This document shows, piece by piece, positions 34,472 through 42,326 of a stretch of DNA of 64,000 bases. Positions within the stretch are counted from its first letter, which is position 1. Every line of letters starts with the position of its first letter. A program made the position numbers and the translations under genes. This stretch comes from Gaiellasilicea sp963749515 (GTDB lineage Bacteria > Actinomycetota > Thermoleophilia > Gaiellales > Gaiellaceae): the NCBI GenBank assembly GCA_963749515.1, contig CAVVMR010000012.1, positions 29,164 through 93,163 on the forward strand. The letters are read 5' to 3'. The notes under the pieces are model-generated. The model was not told where the DNA came from. It searched no databases and saw nothing but the letters and a program-made list of their open reading frames with translations.

Positions 34472-36022
34472 GTGGCGATCGCGGGAGCAGAAACGGCGAA
34501 CCAACCGCCTCCACTCGAGAGCTACAGCCTCTTTCACGCCGATCCCGCGCTCGTCGAGGGGCTGAAGCGGGAGGGCGGCGCGCCGTGGGAAGCCCAGGTC
34601 GCGGAGTTCGGGGAGGCTCTCGGTCGCGAGCCGCTCGAGTGGGGCCGGCTCGCGAACGAGCACCCGCCGAAGCTCCTGACGCACGACCGATACGGCGAGC
34701 GGATCGACGAGATCGAGTTCCATCCGGCGTGGGACTCCCTGCTCCGGCTCGGCCTCGGCGCGCAGGTGCAGTCGCTGCCGTGGATCGACGAGCGGCCCGG
34801 CGCGCACGTCGCCAGGGCGGCGCTCTTCATGCTGCTGGCGCAGGTCGAGGCAGGCGTCGGCTGCCCGCTCTCGATGACGTTCGCCGCCGTGCCGGCGCTA
34901 CGCGTGCAGCCCGACCTCGGCGAGGAGTGGATCCCGCGCCTGACGAGCGGCGACGCGCTGTGCGGCATGGCGATGACCGAGCGCCAGGGCGGCTCCGACG
35001 TTCGCGCGAACGAGACGACCGCGCGCCCCGACGGAGAGGCCTGGCTCGTGGACGGCCACAAGTGGTTCTGCTCGGCGCCGATGTCCGACGCCTTCCTCGT
35101 GCTCGCCCAGGCTCCGGCCGGGCTCTCGTGCTTCCTCGTCGAGCGGCCACAGCCGGGCTTCCGGATCGAGCGGCTGAAGGACAAGCTCGGCAACCGCTCC
35201 AACGCCTCGGCGGAGATCGTGCTCGACAGCGCCGCCGCCCGGCTCGTGGGCGCGGAGGGCCGCGGCCTCCACACGATCCTCGAGATGGTCAACCACACGC
35301 GGCTCGACTGCGTGCTCGGCTCGACCGCTCTGATGCGCCGCGCCGTTGCCGAGGCGACGCACCACGCAGCGCATCGCTCCGCTTTCGGCCGCGTGCTCAC
35401 CGAGCAGCCGTTGATGCGGAACGTGCTCGCCGACCTGTGCGTCGAGTCGGAGGCCGCCACCGTCACGGCGCTCCGGCTGGCGCGGGCCTTCGACGAGGAA
35501 GATGTCCCGTTCCGGCGCCTCGCCACGGCCGTCGCCAAGTTCTGGATCTGCAAGCGAACGCCGCCGCTCGTGGCCGAGGCGCTGGAGTGCCTGGGCGGCA
35601 ACGGCTTCGTCGAGGACTCGCAGCTGCCACGTCTCTTCCGCGAGAGCCCGCTCAACTCGATCTGGGAAGGATCCGGCAACGTGAACGCGCTCGACGTCCT
35701 GCGCGCGCTCGCACGGGAGCCCGAGACAGCGGACGCATTCCTCGCCGAGGTGCGACTCGCCGAAGGCGCGGACGCGCGCCTGGACGCGGCGGTCGCGCGG
35801 CTCGAGCAGGAGCTCGAAGAGCCGGACGAGGAAGGCGCGCGCAGGCTGCTGGAACTGCTCGCGGTCTCGCTACAGGGCTCGCTGCTCGTCCGCCACGGCT
35901 CGCCCGAGGTCGCGGAGGCGTTCTGCGCGTCGAGGCTCGACCGGCCGGGAGGCGTGTTCGGCACCCTGCCGCCCTCGCTCGACCTCGGAGCGATCGTCGA
36001 GCGGCACCGGCCCCGGCTCTGA
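34472..36022 (+). CDS. Acyl-CoA dehydrogenase, AidB-like
   Basis: The 516-residue product is an acyl-CoA dehydrogenase of the AidB type: CGMAMTERQGGSDVRANETT, WFCSAPMSDAFLVLAQAP, LGNRSNASAEIVLDS, HAAHRSAFGRVLTEQPLMRN and ECLGGNGFVEDSQLPRLFRE with NSIWEGSGNV. AidB proteins bind FAD and DNA and are tied to alkylation resistance in Escherichia coli, but many relatives act in fatty-acid metabolism. The GTG at 34472 follows CACAAT by six bases, a near match to the leaderless pattern; an upstream GTG at 34424 would overlap the divergent gene. Confidence 0.87.
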   Translation: MAIAGAETANQPPPLESYSLFHADPALVEGLKREGGAPWEAQVAEFGEALGREPLEWGRLANEHPPKLLTHDRYGERIDEIEFHPAWDSLLRLGLGAQVQSLPWIDERPGAHVARAALFMLLAQVEAGVGCPLSMTFAAVPALRVQPDLGEEWIPRLTSGDALCGMAMTERQGGSDVRANETTARPDGEAWLVDGHKWFCSAPMSDAFLVLAQAPAGLSCFLVERPQPGFRIERLKDKLGNRSNASAEIVLDSAAARLVGAEGRGLHTILEMVNHTRLDCVLGSTALMRRAVAEATHHAAHRSAFGRVLTEQPLMRNVLADLCVESEAATVTALRLARAFDEEDVPFRRLATAVAKFWICKRTPPLVAEALECLGGNGFVEDSQLPRLFRESPLNSIWEGSGNVNALDVLRALAREPETADAFLAEVRLAEGADARLDAAVARLEQELEEPDEEGARRLLELLAVSLQGSLLVRHGSPEVAEAFCASRLDRPGGVFGTLPPSLDLGAIVERHRPRL

Positions 36023-36045
36023 GGTTCGCGCCGCCGTCACCCGGG

Positions 36046-36051
36046 TAAGGT
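36046..36051 (+). promoter_or_regulatory. Leaderless-type -10 TAAGGT for the selenoprotein gene
   Basis: TAAGGT ends seven bases before the GTG at 36059. It could instead serve as a weak AAGG ribosome site. Confidence 0.45.
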
Positions 36052-36058
36052 CCTCGGC

Positions 36059-36274
36059 GTGGCCGTCGAGATCCACTACTGCCCCGTCTGAGGTGGCTAC
36101 GACCGCCGGGCCGCGAGTCTCGCGGCCGTGCTGAACGCCAACGGGGTAGCCGCCACGATCGTCGAAGGACTGAAGAGCCAGTTCGACGTCCTCGCCGACG
36201 GCGAGCTGCTGTTCTCGAAGCAGCGGCAGGGCCGCTTTCCGGAAGAGGACGAGATTCTCGCCCTCGTGAGATGA
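36059..36274 (+). CDS. SelW/Rdx-family selenoprotein with in-frame TGA as selenocysteine
   Basis: Read through one TGA (36089-36091), this frame gives 71 residues with the Rdx (SelW/SelT/SelH) pattern: VEIHYCPV, then U at residue 11, then GGYDRRAASLAAVL, and the second half FDVLADGELLFSKQRQGRFP with a final EILALVR. The redox motif is CPVU, that is CxxU, where Cys homologues have CxxC. A hairpin (8-bp stem, loop GTC) starts 18 bases after the TGA and its loop is 26 bases away, fitting the bacterial SECIS range. Known Rdx proteins are thioredoxin-like redox proteins. Ordinary gene calling would miss it. Sec machinery (selA, selB, selC, selD) is not in the window. Confidence 0.85.
36109..36127 (+). 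promoter_or_regulatory. Putative bacterial SECIS hairpin
   Basis: GGCCGCGA and TCGCGGCC form a perfect 8-bp stem around a GTC loop whose first base is G, as bacterial SECIS elements usually require. It lies in the coding sequence just after the in-frame TGA at 36089. Confidence 0.7.
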
Positions 36275-36286
36275 GCCTGGCCTGAG

Positions 36287-37189
36287 ATGAGTGCAGGGCT
36301 CGACGTCGAGCAGCTCCAGTCGACCAAGAGCGAGAAGCTGCTCGCCCTGGTGCTGGCCGTCTTCCTCCTGATCGGCGGTGTCTGGGCCTACCAGGAGATC
36401 GACGACAAGGTCCGGTCGGCGATACCGCTGCGCGAGCCCTCGGCATCGGAGCGCCAGGCGATCCGCGCGCTGGAGAGAGCCGAACAGCGCCGCTTCCAGG
36501 CGGAGGAGACGGTGCGCCGGACGCGGGACGAGCTCGTGCTGCGGCGGGAGGCGTACCGGACCGCGCTCGACGCCGGCGACCCCGCAGTCGCGCTTCGCGC
36601 GCGCTACCGAGCCGCCGACGCGTCGTTCGAGCAGGCGCGGGCCGACCGGCAGCGTGCCCTGCGGACGGAAGTCGCCGCTCGGCCGGCGGCGAACGCCGCG
36701 CAGGAGCGGGTGAACCGCGACGTCGAGAAGCGGCGCGACCGGCAGGAGCTCGTGATCTTCCTGCTGCGCGCGGGCGCGGCGGTCGTGTTCGTGCTCCTCG
36801 GCTACCTGCTGCTGACGAGGCTGCGCGACAAGGGGTCTCGCTGGTTTCCGCTCTCGGGCTCGGCCATCCTCTTCGCGACCGTCTACGCGTTCGTGGTCGC
36901 GGCCGACTACCTGACGGACTACTTCGACCCCTTCGACGCGGGGATCCTGCTGCTCTCGCTGATCGGCGCCGCGGCCACGGTCGTGGCCTTCTGGCTGCTG
37001 CAGCGCTACCTCGCACGGCGCCTGCCGTTGCGACGCGTGCGCCGCCGGCAATGTCCGTACTGCGGCTTCCCGGTCGGCGACAACACGCGTTGCGAAGGCT
37101 GCGGCCGCGAGGTGCAGGGACCCTGCGCTCATTGCTCCGCGACCCGCCGGCTCGGGGCGCCCTTCTGCGGTGCGTGCGGAAGGGCCTAG
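36287..37189 (+). CDS. Membrane protein with coiled coil and C-terminal zinc ribbons
   Basis: The 300-residue product has one membrane segment near residue 20-36, an arginine- and glutamate-rich helix of about 100 residues probably outside the membrane or coiled, then four more segments (about 155-245), and a C-terminal double zinc ribbon: CPYCGFPVGDNTRCEGCG and CAHCSATRRLGAPFCGACG. This arrangement occurs in actinobacterial proteins of unknown role. It begins 12 bases after the selenoprotein stop and may be co-transcribed. Confidence 0.78.
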   Translation: MSAGLDVEQLQSTKSEKLLALVLAVFLLIGGVWAYQEIDDKVRSAIPLREPSASERQAIRALERAEQRRFQAEETVRRTRDELVLRREAYRTALDAGDPAVALRARYRAADASFEQARADRQRALRTEVAARPAANAAQERVNRDVEKRRDRQELVIFLLRAGAAVVFVLLGYLLLTRLRDKGSRWFPLSGSAILFATVYAFVVAADYLTDYFDPFDAGILLLSLIGAAATVVAFWLLQRYLARRLPLRRVRRRQCPYCGFPVGDNTRCEGCGREVQGPCAHCSATRRLGAPFCGACGRA

Positions 37190-37194
37190 ACCCT

Positions 37195-37965
37195 CTAGCT
37201 GCCGCTGAAGCGCGGCGGGCGCTTCTCGAGAAACGCCGTTACGCCCTCTTTGAAGTCGGCGGTCCCGGTCGCTTCGCCCTGAAGCTCGGCTTCCAGCTCG
37301 AGCTGAGCGTCGAGAGACGCCAGGTACGCGTGATCGAACAACCGCTTCGTCAGTCCGATCCCGCGCGTCGGCAGGGCGGCGTACGTCTCCGCGAACTCTG
37401 CGACGCGTTCGGTGAACCGGTCCGCCTCGGTGACCTCGGAGACGAGCCCCCAGGCGTGCGCCTCGGCCGCGGTCAGTCTCCTGTTGGACGTCATCCACTC
37501 GAACGCGCGGGCGAAGCCGAGCAGGCGGTGGATGAACCACGAGCCGCCCGAGTCGGGGACGAGCCCGATCCCGATGAAGCCGGGGACGAAGGTCGCGACG
37601 TCGGCGGCGATCCGGATGTCGCAGGCGGCGGCGAGCGAGAGGCCGGCGCCGGCGCACGGCCCGTTGACCGCCGCGATCACCGGCTTCTCGAGCCCGCGGA
37701 TCAAGCGGATGTTGGGGTGGTAGGTCTGCTCGAGCCGGTCGCGAATCGAGCCGGAGATCTCCTGGAACTCCTTCAGATCCTGCCCCGCGCAGAAGCCGCG
37801 TCCCGCGCCCGTGATCACGACCGCGCGAATCTCCGGATCGGCGGCTTCCTCGAGAGCCGCGCGTAGCGCCGCGTGCAGCGCTGCGTTGAACGCGTTGAAG
37901 ACCTCGGGCCGGTTCAGGGTGATCGTGAGGACCGCACCCTCACGCGACGTCAGGACCTCGCTCAT
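37195..37965 (-). CDS. Enoyl-CoA hydratase/isomerase, PaaG-like
   Basis: The 256-residue product is a crotonase with the oxyanion-hole loops GFCAGQDLKEF and GPCAGAGLSLAAACD, and the catalytic aspartate in IGLVPDSGGSWFIHRLLG, the PaaG (1,2-epoxyphenylacetyl-CoA isomerase) pattern. PaaG converts the epoxide made by PaaABC to an oxepin. Its presence within 4 kb of paaABCD supports that, but it is in a separate unit on the other strand. The ATG follows TAGGCT by six bases. Confidence 0.85.
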   Translation of the reverse strand: MSEVLTSREGAVLTITLNRPEVFNAFNAALHAALRAALEEAADPEIRAVVITGAGRGFCAGQDLKEFQEISGSIRDRLEQTYHPNIRLIRGLEKPVIAAVNGPCAGAGLSLAAACDIRIAADVATFVPGFIGIGLVPDSGGSWFIHRLLGFARAFEWMTSNRRLTAAEAHAWGLVSEVTEADRFTERVAEFAETYAALPTRGIGLTKRLFDHAYLASLDAQLELEAELQGEATGTADFKEGVTAFLEKRPPRFSGS

Positions 37966-37971
37966 TCGCCG

Positions 37972-37977
37972 AGCCTA
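37972..37977 (-). promoter_or_regulatory. Leaderless-type -10 TAGGCT for the PaaG-like gene
   Basis: TAGGCT on the minus strand ends six bases before the ATG at 37965. Confidence 0.5.
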
Positions 37978-38787
37978 ACGCTTGCGATCGAGGAAGCGCT
38001 TGATCGCGTCCTGCGCCTCGGCGCCGTGCATCGACAGGGCCAGCCAGTCGCGAGCGTGCCCCACGGTCTCGTGCCACGAGATGTCGCGCCACCAGTTCAG
38101 CTGCTGCTTCGCGTAGCGCGTCGTCTCGGGCAGCTTGGCAGCGAGCTTCTCGACCAGCTCGTCCACCTTCGCGTCGAGCTCGGCCGCCGGGACAGCCCAG
38201 TTGATCAGCCCCCACTCCGCCGCCTGCGCCGCCGGGACCTCGTCGCAGAGCATGATCATCTCCCGAGCCCGCCGGTCGCCGATCATGATCGGCAGCCATT
38301 GGGTCGCGCCGCCCGCGGGCACCGAGCCGTGCTCGAGCCCGACGTGGCGGATGAAGGCGTCGTCGACCATGACGGCGAGGTCGCACGCCATCTGGAGCTC
38401 GTTGCCGCCGCCGACGGCGATCCCGTTCACCCGGGCGACGGTCGGCTTGCCGATCTCCCGCAGCCGGTTGTGCATGTCCATGAACGCGCCGAACCACTTC
38501 CAGTACTCCTTCGAGTTGCCGAGCAGGTCCTCGCCCCAGGCCCGCAGGTCGGCGCCGACGCAGAACGCCCGGCCCGTGCCGGTGACGACGACGACGCGGA
38601 TCTCGTCGTCCCAGGACGCGTCCTCAAAGGCACGCGCGAGCTCGCGCAGCATCCGGAAGTCGAAGGCATTCAGCACCTCCGGCCGGTTGAGCGTCACGGT
38701 GGCGCGCGGAGGCGCCTTCTCGTAGACGATCCGCTCGAAGCCGAGCTCGTCCGGAGGAAGGGGCCGCGGTGCGTCCGGCTCAGTCAA
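37975..38787 (-). CDS. Crotonase-family enoyl-CoA hydratase or hydrolase
   Basis: The 270-residue product has the crotonase loops GRAFCVGADLRAWGE and NGIAVGGGNELQMACDLAVM, then GLEHGSVPAGGATQWLPIMI, which resembles aromatic-ring hydrolases of the crotonase family more than common hydratases. Substrate is unknown; a step of aromatic or alicyclic acyl-CoA degradation is a reasonable guess. TTG start overlaps the stop of the EthD-like gene by eight bases, so the two are coupled. Confidence 0.82.
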   Translation of the reverse strand: MTEPDAPRPLPPDELGFERIVYEKAPPRATVTLNRPEVLNAFDFRMLRELARAFEDASWDDEIRVVVVTGTGRAFCVGADLRAWGEDLLGNSKEYWKWFGAFMDMHNRLREIGKPTVARVNGIAVGGGNELQMACDLAVMVDDAFIRHVGLEHGSVPAGGATQWLPIMIGDRRAREMIMLCDEVPAAQAAEWGLINWAVPAAELDAKVDELVEKLAAKLPETTRYAKQQLNWWRDISWHETVGHARDWLALSMHGAEAQDAIKRFLDRKR

Positions 38788-39058
38788 TGTCGGCAAAGAG
38801 GACGTGGAACCGGACGCCCATCCCCATCGCGTCCTTCCCGGTGGCCGCGAACTCGGGCGTGCGTGCGGCTTCCTTGAAGGCGTCGCGGGACTCGAACTCC
38901 CACTCCGCGTAGTACGGGTACTTCGGCTCCCCCATCGGCGAGCCGAACACGCCGCCGTGCCGGAACGTCCCGCCGGGGACTTTGCGGCACAACTCGGCGT
39001 GTTGCTCGTAGCGGTCGGGGTCGGGCTGGGACTCGTAGAGAACGAAGGCTCGGACCAT
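38780..39058 (-). CDS. EthD-like small protein
   Basis: The 92-residue product has a dimeric alpha/beta barrel character: VRAFVLYESQPDPDRYEQHA at the start and YPYYAEWEFESRDAFKEAAR, then a beta-rich GVRFHVLFADI end. EthD-type proteins are small partners of degradative operons with unclear roles. It heads the unit with the crotonase-family gene, on the strand opposite the YdcZ-type gene. Confidence 0.8.
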   Translation of the reverse strand: MVRAFVLYESQPDPDRYEQHAELCRKVPGGTFRHGGVFGSPMGEPKYPYYAEWEFESRDAFKEAARTPEFAATGKDAMGMGVRFHVLFADID

Positions 39059-39099
39059 TGCTCGGCGGCTCCTTTTGAACTCGAAGTGGCCGGAGCGTA

Positions 39100-39105
39100 T
39101 AGCTT
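39100..39105 (+). promoter_or_regulatory. Leaderless-type -10 TAGCTT for the YdcZ-type gene
   Basis: TAGCTT ends eight bases before the ATG at 39114. Confidence 0.45.
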
Positions 39106-39113
39106 CGTCCGAC

Positions 39114-39566
39114 ATGGGAGGTGGTACCGCCGCAGCCGCATCGCTTGCCCTCGTGGCCGGTCTGGCGGGCTCGATCCAGGTCGCCGTGATGGGCCGGTTC
39201 GGGGAGCGGATCGGCTCCTTCGAGGCGCTGGCCGCGAACCTGATCTTCTCCACGATCATCGCGACCGCCGTGCTCCTCGTCCTGCGGCAGAGCCTGGCCG
39301 GCTTCGGCGACGCAATTCGGTCGCCGTGGTGGTACTGGATCGGTGGGGGCGGGATGGGCGTGGTCGTCGTGCTCACGATCACGGTCGTGACGCCGCGGAT
39401 CGGCGCCGCCGCGACGATCGGCCTGCTGATCGCGGGACAGCTCGCGATGGGAGTCGCGATCGATACCTACGGTCTCTTCGGCGTCGACAAGGTCGCGCTC
39501 ACCTGGCCGCGCGCGCTCGGCGTGCTGTTGCTGGCTGCAGGCGCCCTGCTCGCTCTGCGGCGCTAG
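39114..39566 (+). CDS. YdcZ/DUF606-type small membrane transporter
   Basis: The 150-residue product has five membrane segments with the DUF606 pattern: GLAGSIQVAVMGRFGERIGS, EALAANLIFSTIIATAVLLV, PWWYWIGGGGMGVVVVLTIT and RIGAAATIGLLIAGQLAMG. These are half-size members of the drug/metabolite transporter superfamily; substrate unknown. The ATG at 39114 follows a TAGCTT; an upstream in-frame start at 39075 would add 13 polar residues. Confidence 0.85.
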   Translation: MGGGTAAAASLALVAGLAGSIQVAVMGRFGERIGSFEALAANLIFSTIIATAVLLVLRQSLAGFGDAIRSPWWYWIGGGGMGVVVVLTITVVTPRIGAAATIGLLIAGQLAMGVAIDTYGLFGVDKVALTWPRALGVLLLAAGALLALRR

Positions 39567-39569
39567 ACG

Positions 39570-42272
39570 CTACGGAGCGTCGCCGGCGACCGGCAGGCAG
39601 ACCGTGAAGCAGGCGCCCTCGCCGGGCGTCGAGTCCATCCAGATCGCGCCGCCGCTCTGGCTCACGATCCCGTGGACGGTCGAAAGGCCGAGACCCGTTC
39701 CCTCACCGACGTTCTTCGTCGTGAAGAAGGGCTCGAAGACCTGCTCGGCGAGGCCGGCGTCCATGCCGACGCCGGTGTCACGCACGGTGAGCGTGACGTA
39801 CAGGCCGGGAGCGAGGTCGGGATGCGGTAGCTCGTCGTCCTCGCGGAGCTCCAACCGCTTCGTGTGCAGCATCAGGCTCCCGCCCTTCGGCATCGCGTCG
39901 CGGGCGTTGAGCGCAAGGTTGAGGACGACCTGCTCCAGCTGCGTGGGGTCGGCGAGCGTCGGGCCGAGCTCCGGGTCGAGCCCGGTCGAGAGGACGACGT
40001 CCTCGCCCAGCATGCGCTTGAGCATCGTTGCCATTCCCTCGACGATCTCGTTGAGGTCGATGAGCTGCGGGCGCAGCACCTGCTTGCGGCTGAACGCGAG
40101 CAGCTGGCCCGTCAGAGACGCGGCCCGATCGGCCGCGCGTGCGATCTGCTCGGCACAGTCGCGTCCCGGCTCCGAGCCCGAGTCGAAGTCGATCAGCATC
40201 AGCTCGGCGTAGCCCCTGATCGCCGTGAGCAGGTTGTTGAAGTCGTGTGCGATGCCGCCCGCGAGCCGGCCGACCGATTCCATCTTCTGTGCCTGGCGCA
40301 GCTGTTCCTCGAGGCGCTGGCTCTCAGTCACGTCGCGGCCGGTGGCGAGGATGTGCTGCGGCTTGCCGTCCGGACCGACGATGACGCTCGCGATCGCATC
40401 GAGAAGCACCCAGCTGCCGTCGGCGTGACGGACGCGGACGGTGGTTGTCGCCAGCGTGCCGTCGATCGCCTTGGCGAACATCTCCTCCGCGCCGGCAAGG
40501 TCGTCGGCGTGGACGAGCCCTGCGAAATATGTGCCGACCATCTCCTGCGCCTCGATGCCGAGTGTTTCGAGGGCCGAAGGCGACATGACGACGATCGTGC
40601 CCTCGAGGTCGACGACGCTGATCAGGTCGGTCGAGCAGTCGACGATCTGGCGGTGCAGCTCTTCGCTCTGCTGGAGGGCGCCATAGAGCCGCGCGTTCTC
40701 GAGCGCGATCGACGCAAGCTGCGCAAACCGCTCGAGCAGCTCGACCTCCGCGCGATCGAACGGCCTCGGCTCGTGACGCACGATCCCGATCACGCCGGCG
40801 ATCTTGCCCCCCGCGCGCAGCGGCACGCCGATGACAGCGTTGAGACCGAGCTCGGCGTACTCCGGGAGGCGGTGGGGCCAGGTGCTGTAGTCGTCGACGA
40901 CGACGGTCTCACCGGTCAGCAGAACCTGGCCGGAGGCGCCCTTCGTGTTCACGATCGCGCGACCGACGTACGGCTCGAAGATGCCACGACCCACCTGCAG
41001 GCGGAGTGATTCCCCGTCCGGATCGGCGAGATAGAGATAGGCGTCGGGCGTGTTGACGAGCCCGCGCGCGCTGTCGACGATCGTGTGCAGCATCCGGTCG
41101 AGCTCGGTCCGCTCGAGCAATCCCACTGCCGTGTCGTGCAGGGCCGCGAGCTCCTCGTTTCGCAGGTGCAACGTCTCGAAGTCGAGCGTCGCGCGCAGTG
41201 CCATCGTCGCCTGGTTGGCGAAGGTTCGGAGCGCCTGGAGGCGCTCGCGCGACGGCAGCATCGAGTCAGTCGGGTCGTCGGCCCAGATGAAGCCGCTCCG
41301 CGCGCCATCCCGCTCGATCAGCGGCACGAGCAGCCAGTGGTTCGACCAGGCGCGCGGGCCGGCTCCTCCACGCTGAGACGAGTAGTTGGAGCAGTCACCG
41401 ACGAGACTCCTCGCGGTCTTGTTGTCGATCAGGTAGCAGCCCCCGATCTCGTACTCCGGCACGAGCAGCAGGTCGAGGTCGGTGTCCTTCAGGCCGAAGT
41501 CGAGTCCCGGAGCGTTCGGCTCCCAACCTGCCGTCCCAGCAGGCGAAAAACTGCCGTTCTTCACGAGGCACACGGCGACCTTCTCGAACTCGAGCGCCTC
41601 CTGAATGCCGCGTGCCACGTTCTCCAGCACTGAGCCGGCGGTGTCGAGGTCCACGAGCGAGGCGGAGACGTCGAGCAGCCGGCGCAACGCCGCCCGGTCG
41701 CGCGCGGCCTCGGCGGCGACCTGGACGCCCTCGAAGGCCACGATCACGTGCTCGGCGAAGGCGACCAGCACGTCGAGCTCCTCGTCCGTCGGCCGGAGCC
41801 CGGACCGCGGCTCGTCGACCGACACGACCCCGAGCAGCGTCCCGTCGGCGCCGTGCATCGGGACGATCAGAGCGTCCTCCGGGTGCCAGGCGTCCGGATC
41901 CGAGCTCATCGAAAGATCCGGGATGTGCGAGGGAAGGTCGGCCCAGACCGCCTCGTCGTTCGGAATGAAGTAGGCGCCGCGGCGCAGGAAGCGCTCGGCC
42001 AGGAGCGGAGTCCACGCATCGCCGGGCCGTGTCGACCCGAGCAAGGCGGCGCGCGCGGACTCGTTCCCGTACACCGTCGTCACCTCGAAGTCCCCTTCGG
42101 CGGGCCGGTACAGGTTGATTGCGACCGTGTTCCAGCCGAGCGACTCCGAGATCGTCTCCGCGATTCCGTCGACGAGGCGCGTCAGGTCGCGCTCGTCGCG
42201 GACGAGCCGCGTGACCTCGAGCAGGCCCCGGAGTCGGGGGAAGGAAGAGAGGGGCTCGACATCAATTGACAT
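39570..42272 (-). CDS. Hybrid sensor histidine kinase with GAF and PAS domains
   Basis: The 900-residue product has no membrane segments. In order: a GAF domain (about 25-185), a second GAF (about 200-365), a third (about 385-535), a PAS domain (about 543-660, CSTDLISVVDLEG), a histidine phosphoacceptor domain with GGIAHDFNNLLTAIRGYAEL near 676, and an ATPase domain with EQVVLNLALNARDAM, DTGVGMDAGL and GEGTGLGLSTVHGIV. No receiver domain is attached, and no response regulator is adjacent. It is presumably a cytoplasmic sensor of small ligands or redox state. Confidence 0.93.
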   Translation of the reverse strand: MSIDVEPLSSFPRLRGLLEVTRLVRDERDLTRLVDGIAETISESLGWNTVAINLYRPAEGDFEVTTVYGNESARAALLGSTRPGDAWTPLLAERFLRRGAYFIPNDEAVWADLPSHIPDLSMSSDPDAWHPEDALIVPMHGADGTLLGVVSVDEPRSGLRPTDEELDVLVAFAEHVIVAFEGVQVAAEAARDRAALRRLLDVSASLVDLDTAGSVLENVARGIQEALEFEKVAVCLVKNGSFSPAGTAGWEPNAPGLDFGLKDTDLDLLLVPEYEIGGCYLIDNKTARSLVGDCSNYSSQRGGAGPRAWSNHWLLVPLIERDGARSGFIWADDPTDSMLPSRERLQALRTFANQATMALRATLDFETLHLRNEELAALHDTAVGLLERTELDRMLHTIVDSARGLVNTPDAYLYLADPDGESLRLQVGRGIFEPYVGRAIVNTKGASGQVLLTGETVVVDDYSTWPHRLPEYAELGLNAVIGVPLRAGGKIAGVIGIVRHEPRPFDRAEVELLERFAQLASIALENARLYGALQQSEELHRQIVDCSTDLISVVDLEGTIVVMSPSALETLGIEAQEMVGTYFAGLVHADDLAGAEEMFAKAIDGTLATTTVRVRHADGSWVLLDAIASVIVGPDGKPQHILATGRDVTESQRLEEQLRQAQKMESVGRLAGGIAHDFNNLLTAIRGYAELMLIDFDSGSEPGRDCAEQIARAADRAASLTGQLLAFSRKQVLRPQLIDLNEIVEGMATMLKRMLGEDVVLSTGLDPELGPTLADPTQLEQVVLNLALNARDAMPKGGSLMLHTKRLELREDDELPHPDLAPGLYVTLTVRDTGVGMDAGLAEQVFEPFFTTKNVGEGTGLGLSTVHGIVSQSGGAIWMDSTPGEGACFTVCLPVAGDAP

Positions 42273-42326
42273 TGCTCGTACGTGATCGGCGCGGCGCCGA
42301 CCGGGTTGAGCGGCCGGCCCAGGGGA

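Noticed and set aside
36059..36091. A truncated 10-residue frame or a nonsense pseudogene at the TGA
   Set aside because: The downstream frame is fully conserved in Rdx style, shows no other damage, and is followed by a SECIS-like hairpin, so selenocysteine fits better than decay.
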